Positions 36,543 to 46,280 of a stretch of DNA of 64,000 nt are shown one piece after another. The notes beneath the pieces were generated by a model. That model was not told the origin of the DNA. It did not search any database and saw only the letters and a list, made by a program, of their open reading frames with translations. Source of the DNA: VXYL01 sp965199915 (GTDB lineage: Bacteria > Pseudomonadota > Gammaproteobacteria > Pseudomonadales > Azotimanducaceae); NCBI GenBank assembly GCA_965199915.1, contig OZ241348.1, positions 1-64,000 on the forward strand, in the 5' to 3' direction. Numbering within the stretch: position 1 is the stretch's first letter; every line of letters starts with the position of its first letter. The position numbers were made by a program, and so were the translations under genes.

Positions 36543-37942
36543 GCCGGTTGCCCCAGCAGCGGTGGCAGCCGATCGATGTCGCCGGCCCCTTGCGCCACGA
36601 CCACGTCGCCGTCGCGCACGACCTCGGCGAGATGATCGAGCGCCGCTTCCGGTGTGGCGAACAGGGGCGGCGTCGGCGCGCCCCGGCGCGCTATCGCCCG
36701 ACAGAGCGACGCGCTGTCCACTCCCGCAATCGCTGCTTCTCCCGCGGGGTAGACGTCCACCACCACCAACGCGTCCACGGCGGCGAGTTCGCGGGCGAAG
36801 TCGTCGCAAAGGTCGCGCAGGCGCGTGTAGCGGTGCGGCTGATGCACCATCACCAAGCGCCGCCCGCGCCAACGACGGCGCACGGCGCCGATGACGCCGG
36901 CGATCTCCGCGGGATGGTGGCCGTAGTCGTCCACCAACGTGAAGCGCTTGCCCGCCAGCACCCGCTCGGCAACCTCGAAGCGCCGCCGCACGCCGCCAAA
37001 GCCGACCAGCCCCCGCACCACGGCGTCGTCCGCGACATTCTCCAAGGTGGCCACCGCGATGGCCGCCAAGACGTTGCGCATGTTGTGGCAGCCGGGCAGC
37101 GGGGGCGCGACAGCGAGCGTGGACGCCCCCGGTCTTGCGACGGTCACCGCCGCCGCCCCGTCCGCGTCGCGGTCGAAACGCGCAACACGCACATCCGCGC
37201 GGGACGAGAAGCCGTATGTCAACGTCCGCCGGCGCAGACCGCGCGCCAACAGGGCGGCGTGCGGATCGTCGGCGCAAAGCACGGCCGCGCCGTGTGGCGG
37301 CAACATGTCCAGGAACTCGGCGAACGCTGCGCGCAAGCGGCCAAAGTCCTGGCTGTAGGTGTCCAAGTGGTCGCGGTCGATGTTGGTCACCACGGCGAGA
37401 TCCGGCCGCAGGTGGAGAAACGAGGCGTCGCTCTCGTCGGCCTCGGCGACGAATCGGCATCCCGCCCCGCGATGCCCGTTGCCGCCGGTTTCGTTCAGCA
37501 CGCCGCCAATGGCGAAGCTCGGATCCATCCCGCCGGCGCGCAGCACGCTCGCGACGAGACCCGCGGTGGTGGTCTTGCCGTGGCTGCCGGCCACGGCGAT
37601 GCCGCGGCGCGGACGCATCAGACGGGCGAGCAATTCCCCGCGCGCCAGCACCGGCACGCCCAACCGCCGGGCGGCGCGCAACTCCGCGTTCGCATCCGCG
37701 ATCGCCGCCGACACCACCACCGCGTCGGCACCCTCCACCGCCGCGCCGGCGTGCCCCAAACGCACCTTGGCGCCGAGCGCCGAGAGCCGCCGCGTGGCCG
37801 CCGAAGCGATCTGATCGGAGCCGCTCACCTGGTGGCCGTCGGCAAGCAGCAATTCGGCCAGCGCGCACATGCCGGCGCCGCCGATGCCGACAAAATGCAT
37901 CTTGCGCCAAGGCACGGCGTCCCGCCCACCGTCACCGGTCAT
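36539..37942 (-). CDS. murC: UDP-N-acetylmuramate-L-alanine ligase
   Basis: Adds L-Ala to UDP-MurNAc, the first peptide step of peptidoglycan precursor synthesis. It has 467 residues from ATG 37942, overlapping ftsW by 11 bp. Motifs are MHFVGIGGAGMCALAELLL near the start (UDP site), VAGSHGKTTTAGLVASVL (ATP loop), VAEADESDASFLHL, NIDRDHLDTY and VDDYGHHPAEIAGVIGAVR. In many clusters murG precedes murC; here ftsW abuts it. Confidence 0.97.
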   Translation of the reverse strand: MTGDGGRDAVPWRKMHFVGIGGAGMCALAELLLADGHQVSGSDQIASAATRRLSALGAKVRLGHAGAAVEGADAVVVSAAIADANAELRAARRLGVPVLARGELLARLMRPRRGIAVAGSHGKTTTAGLVASVLRAGGMDPSFAIGGVLNETGGNGHRGAGCRFVAEADESDASFLHLRPDLAVVTNIDRDHLDTYSQDFGRLRAAFAEFLDMLPPHGAAVLCADDPHAALLARGLRRRTLTYGFSSRADVRVARFDRDADGAAAVTVARPGASTLAVAPPLPGCHNMRNVLAAIAVATLENVADDAVVRGLVGFGGVRRRFEVAERVLAGKRFTLVDDYGHHPAEIAGVIGAVRRRWRGRRLVMVHQPHRYTRLRDLCDDFARELAAVDALVVVDVYPAGEAAIAGVDSASLCRAIARRGAPTPPLFATPEAALDHLAEVVRDGDVVVAQGAGDIDRLPPLLGQPA

Positions 37943-39137
37943 TCGCTTCGCCTCCGGCGCGCGCGCCCTCGTAGTGGGCGCGCAGCGCCAACGCCACCAA
38001 CGCCGAACACACCAACAAGCTGTTGCCGCCAAAGCTGATGAACGGCAGCGTGAGACCTTTGGTGGGCAGCACGCCGGTGTTCACGCCGGCGTTGATCAGC
38101 GCTTGACCACCGACGAGCAGCGCCGCGGCGTAGGCGAGCAGCGCGGCGAACACGCGCCGTCCGACGGACGCGGCGCGGGCGATGCGAAACAAGCGCAGCG
38201 TGAGCACCGCGAACAACACCAGCACGCCCACCGCGCCGAGCAAGCCCAATTCCTCCGCAATCACGGCGTAGATGAAGTCGTTGTGCGCTTCCGGCAGGTA
38301 GAAGAGCTTTTGCACGCCTTGGCCCAACCCCAGGCCGGTGTAGCCGCCGCGCCCGAACGCGATCAACGCCTGGGTCAACTGATAGCCGCCATCGAATTGC
38401 GTCGCCCAAGGATCGAGAAACGTCACCATGCGCTCGACGCGGTATGGCTGCACCATGGCCGCGACGGCCAACGCCAAACCGCCGAGCAGCACCAGCAAGG
38501 CGAAATCGCGCAGGCGGGCGCCGCCGAGGAACAACAGGCCGACGGTCAACGCGGCCAACACCACCACGCTGCCAAAGTCCGGCTGACAGAGCACCAGCGC
38601 GAGCAGCACGCCTATCCACGCCAGCGGCAGGAACCACGCCGACCATTCGGTGGCCAGTCGCTCGCCGGCCCGGGCGATGTAGCCGGCCAAGTAGACGGCC
38701 ACCAGCAGCTTGGCCGCTTCGGCGGGTTGGAAACGCACCCAACCGAGATCGAGCCAGCGGCGTGCGCCATTCACCTCCACCGACAGGAACGGTGCCAAGA
38801 CCAGCGCGCAAAGCGCCAGCGCCGTCAACAGGCAGGGCTTGTGTACCGCCTGCCATGCGCGCAGAGGAATCGCCGCGCAGACGGCGAACACCAGCAGGGA
38901 CGCGAGCACCATTGCGATGTGTTTCATAAGATGCGGATCCGTGCCGCCACGCTGTCCGGCGGACGCCGATGCGACCATCACGATGCCGACCACCAACAGC
39001 GCGAGCCAAGCCATCAACAACGTCGCGTCCCAGCGCCCGCCGGCGGCGGCCGGGTCCGCCGGCACCGCGTGCGACGTGGCCGCGTCTCCCGCATCGAGCA
39101 GCAGCCCGATGTCGCCGGGGACCGCGCGCCCGGCCAT
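37932..39137 (-). CDS. ftsW: Septal peptidoglycan polymerase FtsW
   Basis: A SEDS-family glycosyltransferase that polymerises lipid II at the septum with FtsI, 401 residues. ATG 39137 overlaps the murD stop as ATGA. About ten membrane segments are visible. Family motifs are VEVNGARRWLDLGWVRFQPA, LPEAHNDFIYAVIAEELGLL and NAGVNTGVLPTKGLTLPFIS. The first 37 residues are a cytoplasmic tail longer than usual. Confidence 0.97.
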   Translation of the reverse strand: MAGRAVPGDIGLLLDAGDAATSHAVPADPAAAGGRWDATLLMAWLALLVVGIVMVASASAGQRGGTDPHLMKHIAMVLASLLVFAVCAAIPLRAWQAVHKPCLLTALALCALVLAPFLSVEVNGARRWLDLGWVRFQPAEAAKLLVAVYLAGYIARAGERLATEWSAWFLPLAWIGVLLALVLCQPDFGSVVVLAALTVGLLFLGGARLRDFALLVLLGGLALAVAAMVQPYRVERMVTFLDPWATQFDGGYQLTQALIAFGRGGYTGLGLGQGVQKLFYLPEAHNDFIYAVIAEELGLLGAVGVLVLFAVLTLRLFRIARAASVGRRVFAALLAYAAALLVGGQALINAGVNTGVLPTKGLTLPFISFGGNSLLVCSALVALALRAHYEGARAGGEANDR

Positions 39138-40474
39138 CAACAAACCTCCTCCGCGGCGAGTTGCCGCACCGCTGTTGCGAACGCTTCCCCGCGCGCCTCG
39201 AAGTTGGCGTACATGTCGAAGCTGGCGCAGGCCGGGGAGAGCAGCACGATCCCACCGCGGCCGGCCGCCGCCCGCGCCGAACGCACGGCGGCCGCCATGT
39301 CGACGGCGCGCGTCGTCCGCGTGTGGCCGCGCAGCGCTTGCTCGATGCGCCCAGCGTCGCGCCCGATCAGCACGGCGCAAGACACGTGGCGGCGAACCGC
39401 GGCCGCCAAGTCTGCGAAAGACGCGCCCTTGCCGTCGCCGCCGGCGATGAGCGCGATGTTGCGTTCGCCGTCGCCGAGCCCCTCGAGCGCGGCCACGCAC
39501 GCGCCCACGTTGGTGGCCTTGGAGTCGTTGACGAATGTCACGCCACCCACGGTGGCCACCCGTTGGGTGCGGTGCGGAAGACCGCGGAACGTTGTCAACA
39601 CCCGGTGCAGGCGTTCGACTTCCACGCCCGCCAAGCGGGCGACGGCCGCGGCGGCGAGAACGTTGAAATGGTTGTGGCGGCCGGCAAGCGCCAGCTCCCG
39701 CGTGGCCAGCCGCTTGCCGTCCACGACGAGCGCCTCATCGTCCAAACGCCAACCGGCGTCCCCGTTCAAGGCGATGGCTTGGCCCGCGTCCTTTCGCAAA
39801 TGTCCGGCCCGCCAATCGCTGCCCGGCGAGGTGCGCGGGTCGTCGGCGTTGAACACGACGTTGGCCGCGCCGGCGAAGATGCGCCGCTTGGCCGCGGCGT
39901 AGGCGTCCAGATCGGCGTGGCGGTCGCCGTGGTCGGCGCTGACGTTGAGCAGCGCGGCCACCGCAAGTTCGGGCCGTTCGAGCCGTTCCAGTTGGAAGCT
40001 GGAGAGTTCCAGCACATAGACGTCGCGGTCGGCGGCGAGCAAATCCAGCGCCGGTGTGCCGAGGTTGCCGCCCACGCCGGCGCGCAAACCGGCGCCGGCG
40101 AGCAGTTCGCCGAGCAGCGCGACGACCGTGCTCTTGCCGTTGGTGCCGGTGACGCCCAGCACGGGTCTGTCTTGCGCGGCTTCCAGAAACAGGGCGATGT
40201 CGCTGGTGAGCGGCAAACCGGCGGCGGCGGCGCTGCGCGCCAAACAGTGCTCGAGCGGCACGCCCGGGCTCACCACCACCCGATCGGCGACGGCAAGGGC
40301 GCGTGGCCAGTCGCGCGGCGTCAGGACTTCGACATCCGGGTGATCGGCGCGAACCGCATCCAGAAACGGCGGCTTGGCGCGCGTGTCGATGGCGAGCAGC
40401 CGCTCGCGCCCGTCCAAGTGGCGAATGACGGAGCGTCCGGTGGCCCCTAGCCCGATGACCGCGGTGGCGCCCAT
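39137..40474 (-). CDS. murD: UDP-N-acetylmuramoylalanine-D-glutamate ligase
   Basis: Adds D-Glu to UDP-MurNAc-L-Ala. It has 445 residues from ATG 40474. Motifs are AVIGLGATGRSVIRHL (nucleotide-like N domain), LGVTGTNGKSTVVALLGELL (ATP), LELSSFQLERLE, LNVSADHGDRH and FVNDSKATNVGACVAALEGL. The start lies two bases after the mraY stop. Arrangement between mraY and ftsW is standard. Confidence 0.97.
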   Translation of the reverse strand: MGATAVIGLGATGRSVIRHLDGRERLLAIDTRAKPPFLDAVRADHPDVEVLTPRDWPRALAVADRVVVSPGVPLEHCLARSAAAAGLPLTSDIALFLEAAQDRPVLGVTGTNGKSTVVALLGELLAGAGLRAGVGGNLGTPALDLLAADRDVYVLELSSFQLERLERPELAVAALLNVSADHGDRHADLDAYAAAKRRIFAGAANVVFNADDPRTSPGSDWRAGHLRKDAGQAIALNGDAGWRLDDEALVVDGKRLATRELALAGRHNHFNVLAAAAVARLAGVEVERLHRVLTTFRGLPHRTQRVATVGGVTFVNDSKATNVGACVAALEGLGDGERNIALIAGGDGKGASFADLAAAVRRHVSCAVLIGRDAGRIEQALRGHTRTTRAVDMAAAVRSARAAAGRGGIVLLSPACASFDMYANFEARGEAFATAVRQLAAEEVC

Positions 40475-40476
40475 GC

Positions 40477-41559
40477 TCAACGCAGCTTCAGCGTCGACAA
40501 GCCCACCAGCACGAGCACCAGCGTGACGATCCACATGCGCACGATGACGCGCGGTTCCGGCCAGCCGAGCAGCTCGAAGTGGTGGTGGAGGGGCGCCATG
40601 CGCAACACGCGCTTGCCCGTGAGACGGAAGGAGGCGACCTGCACGATAACGGACACGGCTTCCACCACGAACAGGCCGCCCATGATGAGCAGGACGATCT
40701 CGTGCCGCACCACCACGGCGACAAGGCCGAGGGCGGCGCCCAAGGCCAGCGCGCCAACGTCGCCCATGAACACTTGCGCCGGGTAGGTGTTGAACCAAAG
40801 GAAGCCGAGGCCGGCGCCGATCAAGGCGCCGCAGAACACCGCCAACTCGCCGGCGCCGGCAACGTAGGGAATGCGCAGGTAGTCCGCGAACTCCACATGG
40901 CCGACCAAATAGGCGATGAGACCGAGCGCCGCCGCCACCATGACGGTGGGCAAAATGGCCAAGCCGTCAAGGCCGTCGGTGAGGTTCACCGCATTGCTCA
41001 TGAACACGATCACCAAGTAGGCCAAGAACACGAAGCCCACGCCCAAGGGGATGGCGATTTCCTTGAAGAACGGCAGATACAGGCTGGTCTCGACCGGCGT
41101 GCCGGCGCTGGTGAACAAAGCGACGGCCGCGAGGAAGCCGAACACGGACTGCCACAGGTACTTCCATCCCGCCGAAAGGCCGCGCGAACTCTTCTCGCTG
41201 ATCTTCATGTAGTCGTCGGCCCAGCCCACGGCGCCGAACGTCACCACCACGCCCACCGCGATCTGAATGAAGCGGTTGTTCAAGTCGCCCCAGAGCAACG
41301 TGGTCGCGATGATGGAAACCAGAATCAAGCCCCCGCCCATGGTCGGCGTGCCCGCCTTTTGCATGTGCGACTGCGGCCCCGATTCGCGCACGACTTGGCC
41401 GATCTGGTAGTGCGAGAGCTTGCGGATCATCGTCGGGCCGAAGAGCAACGAAATGGCGAGCGCCGTCAGGGCGCTCACCACGGTGCGGAACGTGAGGTAC
41501 TGGAAAACGCCGAAAGCGGCGAGGTACGCGGTGAGGTATTCCGTGAGCCACAAGAGCAT
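40477..41559 (-). CDS. mraY: Phospho-MurNAc-pentapeptide translocase
   Basis: Makes lipid I from UDP-MurNAc-pentapeptide and undecaprenyl phosphate in the inner membrane. From ATG 41559 it has 360 residues, the same as the E. coli enzyme, with about ten helices. Motifs are KAGTPTMGGGLILVSII, GWADDYMKISEKSSRGL, SNAVNLTDGLDGLAI and the MAPLHHHFELLGWPEPRVIV loop, which carry the conserved Asp and His residues. The ATG overlaps the murE stop (ATGA). The open frame extends far upstream through murE but that is a shadow. Confidence 0.98.
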   Translation of the reverse strand: MLLWLTEYLTAYLAAFGVFQYLTFRTVVSALTALAISLLFGPTMIRKLSHYQIGQVVRESGPQSHMQKAGTPTMGGGLILVSIIATTLLWGDLNNRFIQIAVGVVVTFGAVGWADDYMKISEKSSRGLSAGWKYLWQSVFGFLAAVALFTSAGTPVETSLYLPFFKEIAIPLGVGFVFLAYLVIVFMSNAVNLTDGLDGLAILPTVMVAAALGLIAYLVGHVEFADYLRIPYVAGAGELAVFCGALIGAGLGFLWFNTYPAQVFMGDVGALALGAALGLVAVVVRHEIVLLIMGGLFVVEAVSVIVQVASFRLTGKRVLRMAPLHHHFELLGWPEPRVIVRMWIVTLVLVLVGLSTLKLR

Positions 41560-43034
41560 CAGGCTTCCCCCCCAGGCCCCGCATTTTCCCCACGCCCCCC
41601 AAGGCGCCGTTCGCCAAGCAACTGGCGAACCACGGCGGCGTCGTCGAAGGGGAACTTCCGGCCGCCGATCTCTTGGTGGGTCTCGTGCCCCTTGCCGGCG
41701 ATCAACACGGCATCGTTTGGTCCCGCGCGCTCCAAGGCGGCCGCGATCGCGCATCGCCGATCGGCGATGCGCAGGACGTCGCCCGGCTGGCGGAAGCCGC
41801 GCATGGCGTCGTCCAGAATGCGTTGCGGATCCTCGCCGCGCGGGTTGTCGGAGGTGAGGATCACCAGGTCCGCGCCCGCCTCCGCCCGCTCCGCCATCTG
41901 CGGCCGCTTGCCGCGGTCGCGATCGCCGCCGCAGCCGAAAACCACCAACAGCCGCCCGCCGGCCGGCAGATGGGCGCACACGGCGGCCAAGGCCGAACGC
42001 AACGCGTCCGGCGTGTGCGCGTAGTCCACCAACACCAGCGGCGCCGCGCCCAGCCGTTGCATGCGTCCGCGCGCCGGCGGCAAACGCGCCATGTCCGCGA
42101 CAACCCGCGCCAAGGGCGTTCCCAAAGCGCACGCGGCGGCGAGCGCGCACGCGGCGTTGCGCACGGAGAAGTCGCCGAAGTGCCCGGGCAAGTCGAAGTC
42201 GGCGACTCCCCAAGGCGTCCGCCAAGCGCCGCGGATGCCGTCCGGCGAATACGCGATGTCGCGCCAGCAGACCGCCGCTTGGCGGCCGACGGAAACCAGT
42301 TCGACGCCGGCGCGCATCTCGGCGGCGATCGCGCGGCCAAGCACGTCGTCCACATGCACCACCGCAAACCGCAGCGGGCGCTCGAACAACCGCCGCTTCG
42401 CGTTCGCGTAGGCGCGCATGGTGCCGTGGTAGTCCAAATGATCGCGGGTCAGATTGGTGAAGACGCCGGCGGCGAAGTCCACCTCGTCCACGCGGCCTTG
42501 ATGCAGCGCATGGGAACTCGCCTCCAGCGCCACCGCGGCCGCTCCCCGGTCCTTCAACGCGCGCAGCCGCGCTTGCAACGAGATCGGGTCCGCGGTGGTC
42601 AGTTCCGAGCGGCACAGCCGCGGCGGCACGCCCCAACCCAACGTGCCCATGTAGGCGCCGCGGCGCGCGAGGCGCGCGACGTGATGCGCCACGGTGGTCT
42701 TGCCGTTGGTGCCGGTGACGCCAACCACCGCGAGCTCGGCGCTTGGCGCCCCGTAGAAGCGGCGTCCGAATTCGCCCAACCGTTTGCCGGCGTCGCCGAC
42801 GACCACGTTCGGCACGCCCACGTCCACGGCGCGTTCCGAAACCACCGCGGCAGCCCCGGCGCGGGCCGCCTGCGGCGCGAAATCGTGGCCGTCCGAAGTC
42901 GCGCCGCGACACGCGACGAAAAGGTCGCCGGGGCGCACCTTGCGCGAGTCGCTGGTGAGGCCGCTTACCGGCAGCGGCGGCGCCGTGGCGTCCCGCAACA
43001 ACTCGCGCAACGTCATGGGGCGATACCCGTTCAC
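41559..43034 (-). CDS. murE: UDP-MurNAc-tripeptide synthetase (diaminopimelate-adding)
   Basis: Adds the third residue to the stem peptide. It has 491 residues from GTG 43034, which overlaps the ftsI stop (GTGA); an ATG six codons in (43016) is an alternative. Motifs are GVTGTNGKTTVAHHVARL, ALEASSHALHQGRVDEVDF, NLTRDHLDYHGTM and ILTSDNPRGEDPQRI. The DNPR sequence is the mark of meso-diaminopimelate rather than lysine addition. The next gene is mraY; murF, expected here, is missing. Confidence 0.97.
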   Translation of the reverse strand: MNGYRPMTLRELLRDATAPPLPVSGLTSDSRKVRPGDLFVACRGATSDGHDFAPQAARAGAAAVVSERAVDVGVPNVVVGDAGKRLGEFGRRFYGAPSAELAVVGVTGTNGKTTVAHHVARLARRGAYMGTLGWGVPPRLCRSELTTADPISLQARLRALKDRGAAAVALEASSHALHQGRVDEVDFAAGVFTNLTRDHLDYHGTMRAYANAKRRLFERPLRFAVVHVDDVLGRAIAAEMRAGVELVSVGRQAAVCWRDIAYSPDGIRGAWRTPWGVADFDLPGHFGDFSVRNAACALAAACALGTPLARVVADMARLPPARGRMQRLGAAPLVLVDYAHTPDALRSALAAVCAHLPAGGRLLVVFGCGGDRDRGKRPQMAERAEAGADLVILTSDNPRGEDPQRILDDAMRGFRQPGDVLRIADRRCAIAAALERAGPNDAVLIAGKGHETHQEIGGRKFPFDDAAVVRQLLGERRLGGRGENAGPGGEA

Positions 43035-44800
43035 GCCGCCAGACCCGGCGCGTGCGCGACCGCGGCCGGCTGATCGGTGTGCGGCGGCACGCCAAGCATG
43101 CGCAACGCGCGCTCCACCACGCGGGCGAACACCGGCGCGGCCACTTCCCCGCCGCCAACCGGACCGCGGCGGGGTTGGTTGACCGCCACCACCACGACGA
43201 TGCGCGGACGCGAAGCCGGCGCGAAGCCGGCGAAAAACGCGACATGCGCGGTGTCGTCGTAACCGGCCGCGCCCACCTTGCGCACCGTGCCGGTCTTGCC
43301 GGCGGCGCTGTAGCCGGACGGCTTGCCCTTGGGCGCGGTGCCGGTCGGGCCGAGCACGGCGCGCATCATCGTCGTCACCGCCAACACGTCGGCGGCGGCG
43401 AAGACGCGTTCGGCGCCGGCTTGCGCGCCGCGCAGCACCGTGACGTCCCGGCGCTCGCCGGCGTTGGCCAACAGCAGGTAGGCGCGCGCCAATTGCAGGG
43501 GCGAGGCGGTGAGCCCGTAGCCGTACGCCAACGCGGCGCGGCCGATAGGCTTGTCGAGGTCGACCTTGGTGAGCACCCCAATCGCCTCGCCGGGCAGGCC
43601 GCAGCCGGTGTAGTCGCCAAATCCGGCGCGCTGAAACACGTTGAACACGGCGTCCGGCGCCATCCCCATCGCCATCTTGGCAATGCCCACCTGCGACGAC
43701 TTGGCAAGCACTTGCGCCACGGTCAGGGCTCCGCGGTCGCGTGGATCCTCAATGAGCTTGCTGCCGATGCGGAAATAGCCCGGCGCCGTGTCGATCACCG
43801 TCTCCGGGCTGTGCGTGCCGGCTTCGAGGGCGGCAAGCACGGTGAACGGCTTCACGGTGGAGCCGGGTTCGTACAGGTCCGCCACCGCGCCGTTGCGGAC
43901 GCCTTCAACGCCGCGACTCGACCAGTCGTTGGGGTTGAAGGAAGGCTGATTGGCGAGCGCTAGCACCTCGCCGGTGGCGACGTCCAGCATCACCAGCGAA
44001 CCGGAAGACGCGCCGTGGTGTTCCACTGCGCCTTTGAGCTCCCGGTACGCGAGAAACTGCAACCGCAAGTCGAGGGCGAGGTGAACATCATCCGTCGGCG
44101 TGCGGTGGTATTCAAGCACCTTCACCACCTGGCCCTTGTTGTCGCGCAGCACCCGTTTCGACCCGGGCGCACCGGTGAGCGGCCCGTTGAGCGCAAGTTC
44201 GATGCCTTCCTGGCCCACGTCGTCGATGTTGGTGCGGCCGACGACGTGGGCCGCGGTCTCCCCGGCAGGGTAGAAGCGGTGGTAGGCGCGCCCGACGCCC
44301 AGGTCCTTGATGTTCAGTTCGCGCACCCGCGCCGCCGCTTCGGGCGGCAGTCGACGGGCGAGATAGGCGAAGCGGCGCGGCGGGCGCCCCTCGCCGGCCC
44401 CGGCGGCGCGGCGCGCCAGGATTTCGGACGAGACGCCGAGGGCGTTGCCAAGACGCGCCCAGTCCTCCTGCCGCAATCGCGCCAAGTGCGGATCCACCCA
44501 TACGTAATGCAGCGGAGCGCTGACCGCCAAGGGCTCGCCGTTGCGATCGAAGATCATGCCGCGATGCACGGGAATCGCGATGTCGCGCACGGCGCGCGCC
44601 TCGCCCTGCCCTTGCAGGAACTCCCGTTCGGTGACCACCAAGTACCCGGCGCGTGCCGCCAAGCCGGCGGTCGCCAACAGGAACAGGAGGAGCACGGCAT
44701 GGTGTCGCCACGCGGCCAGGGACCTGGCCGCGGCGCCGGGCGGCTGCTCGCGCAGCGGCCGGCCGCGGGGTGCGGTGCGGCGGCGGCGACTCAAGGCCAC
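43031..44800 (-). CDS. ftsI: Septal transpeptidase FtsI (PBP3)
   Basis: The class B penicillin-binding protein that crosslinks septal peptidoglycan, 589 residues. GTG 44800 overlaps the ftsL stop by 10 bp. One membrane segment (AVLLLFLLATAGLAARAGYL) follows a basic tail. The N-terminal module has VHRGMIFDRNGEPLAVSAPL. The transpeptidase has LYEPGSTVKPFTVLAAL (catalytic Ser in STVK), LAKSSQVGIAKMA (SSQ where many have SSN) and SAAGKTGTVRKVG (KTG). Confidence 0.97.
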   Translation of the reverse strand: MALSRRRRTAPRGRPLREQPPGAAARSLAAWRHHAVLLLFLLATAGLAARAGYLVVTEREFLQGQGEARAVRDIAIPVHRGMIFDRNGEPLAVSAPLHYVWVDPHLARLRQEDWARLGNALGVSSEILARRAAGAGEGRPPRRFAYLARRLPPEAAARVRELNIKDLGVGRAYHRFYPAGETAAHVVGRTNIDDVGQEGIELALNGPLTGAPGSKRVLRDNKGQVVKVLEYHRTPTDDVHLALDLRLQFLAYRELKGAVEHHGASSGSLVMLDVATGEVLALANQPSFNPNDWSSRGVEGVRNGAVADLYEPGSTVKPFTVLAALEAGTHSPETVIDTAPGYFRIGSKLIEDPRDRGALTVAQVLAKSSQVGIAKMAMGMAPDAVFNVFQRAGFGDYTGCGLPGEAIGVLTKVDLDKPIGRAALAYGYGLTASPLQLARAYLLLANAGERRDVTVLRGAQAGAERVFAAADVLAVTTMMRAVLGPTGTAPKGKPSGYSAAGKTGTVRKVGAAGYDDTAHVAFFAGFAPASRPRIVVVVAVNQPRRGPVGGGEVAAPVFARVVERALRMLGVPPHTDQPAAVAHAPGLAA

Positions 44801-45072
44801 ACCGGCACCACTTTTTCAGGAAAGCGCATGCCGAGTTGCCGCGCGGCCGCCGGTTCCACGCTCTGCGTTCCGGCAAACGTGGCCCGCTCCAAGAGCAGCA
44901 AACGGTACTCGCGAAGGTGGTCGTCTTGGACTCTGCGGTTGTCCGAGAGCTGCTGAAACAGGGTTCGCACATGGTCGGCTTGCCGAGCGGTTTGCACGCC
45001 GGCAATGGCGACGCCGAGATAGGCGAAGGCGCCGATGGCGGTCCACAGAAGCCGCGGCGAGAGACGTTTCAC
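44791..45072 (-). CDS. ftsL: Cell division protein FtsL
   Basis: A 93-residue bitopic protein that joins FtsB and FtsQ. GTG 45072 overlaps the rsmH stop (GTGA), fixing the start. One membrane helix (LLWTAIGAFAYLGVAIAGVQ) is followed by a coiled coil (HVRTLFQQLSDNRRVQDDHL, YRLLLLERATFAG). Sequence is poorly conserved, as usual; position between rsmH and ftsI decides the call. Confidence 0.9.
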   Translation of the reverse strand: MKRLSPRLLWTAIGAFAYLGVAIAGVQTARQADHVRTLFQQLSDNRRVQDDHLREYRLLLLERATFAGTQSVEPAAARQLGMRFPEKVVPVWP

Positions 45073-46124
45073 GACGCCATCCGATCGCAGGTGGCCGCAC
45101 ACGCCATCCATGCGCTTGCGCGTTCCGGCCAAGAGGGCGCGGACAGGCTTGGCTGCGGCGCTCGCGCACTCGCCGCCACCTTCTCCACCGCTTGCAAGAG
45201 GGCGCTGCGGGCGCGGGGATTGGCGGCCAGCTCCGCGGCGGACGCGCGCGCGCCCTTCGCCACCGACGCCACGCGCCGCGCCACCGGCGTCGGGACGTCG
45301 CGGACGGGCAAGCGGCGGGGCGTTTGACGCCCTTGCGTCCATTCGCGAAAACGCCGCCGCACCAGCCGGTGTTCCAAGCCGTGGAAGGTGACAACGGCGA
45401 GGCGTCCACCGACCGCGAGCGCTTGGAAGGCGGCGGCGAGGCCGCGGTCCAACTCCGCGAGTTCGTCGTTGATGTGAATGCGCACCGCTTGGAAGACGCG
45501 CGCGACGGCCGGTTTGCCGCCGGACGACATCGCCGCGCCCACCGCGTCCGCCAACTCGGCGGTGGTGGCGAGCGGCCTTGCGGCGACAATGCGCCGCGCC
45601 ACCCGGCCGGCTTGGTGTTCCTCGCCGTAGCGCCGTATGACTCCGGCGATTTCGGATTCGCTTGCGCCGTTCAGCCACGCGGCCGCGGTGGTGGGCTCGC
45701 GCTGGTCCATGCGCATGTCGAGGGGGCCGTTCGCGGAGAAGCTGAAACCGCGCGTCGCCTCGTCGAGTTGCGGCGACGACACGCCCACATCGAAGAGAAC
45801 GCCGGCCGGGGGAGCGAGGCGGCAGGCGCGCAAGTGGCCGGTCAAGTCTCCGAACCTGCCGCGGCGCACCGTCACGCGGGCGTCCTCGCGCGCCAAGCGA
45901 CGCGCCTCCGCCACCGCTGCGGCGTCGCGATCGAGAACCAACAGGCGGGCGTCGGAAGACAAAGCGGCGAGCAGGCGCTTGGCGTGCCCGCCGCGTCCAA
46001 AGGTCGCGTCCACATACACGCCGTGCGGGTCGCCCGCCACGGCCGCGACCACTTCGTCTGCCATCACCGGCGTGTGACCGCTTTCCGCCGGCACCGCCGC
46101 GCTGGTGCCAAGAGCGCCTTCCAT
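45069..46124 (-). CDS. rsmH: 16S rRNA (cytosine1402-N4)-methyltransferase
   Basis: Methylates C1402 of 16S rRNA. ATG 46124 gives 351 residues with HTPVMADEVV 18 residues in, as in the family. A GTG at 46268 gives 48 more residues and would leave only 12 bp to mraZ; it cannot be excluded. Motifs are YVDATFGRGGHAKRLLAAL (SAM site), DVGVSSPQLDEATRGFSF, GPLDMRMD and AVVTFHGLEHRLVRRRFREW. The C-terminal tail is longer than in E. coli (313 residues). Confidence 0.93.
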   Translation of the reverse strand: MEGALGTSAAVPAESGHTPVMADEVVAAVAGDPHGVYVDATFGRGGHAKRLLAALSSDARLLVLDRDAAAVAEARRLAREDARVTVRRGRFGDLTGHLRACRLAPPAGVLFDVGVSSPQLDEATRGFSFSANGPLDMRMDQREPTTAAAWLNGASESEIAGVIRRYGEEHQAGRVARRIVAARPLATTAELADAVGAAMSSGGKPAVARVFQAVRIHINDELAELDRGLAAAFQALAVGGRLAVVTFHGLEHRLVRRRFREWTQGRQTPRRLPVRDVPTPVARRVASVAKGARASAAELAANPRARSALLQAVEKVAASARAPQPSLSAPSWPERASAWMACAATCDRMAS

Positions 46125-46280
46125 CCGCTTGCTCGCGCCCAGGGCGCCGCATGTGTTTCGCACCCGTTGCCTCCGCAATTCCGTTGCCGAGCTGTCGCGG
46201 CCCGGGCGAACCTCCGCCGCAGTCGGCACGCGAAGATTCCTCGATGTGGCGTCCGGTGTCACGCTCACCCAAGAGCCGCT

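Noticed and set aside
40477..43245. A single 922-residue frame through murE into mraY
   Set aside because: The upper part is a shadow of murE. mraY starts at 41559 with the standard length of 360 residues.
45069..46268. Longer RsmH from GTG 46268
   Set aside because: It adds 48 unconserved residues. It remains possible because it would close the gap to mraZ, but ATG 46124 fits the family better.
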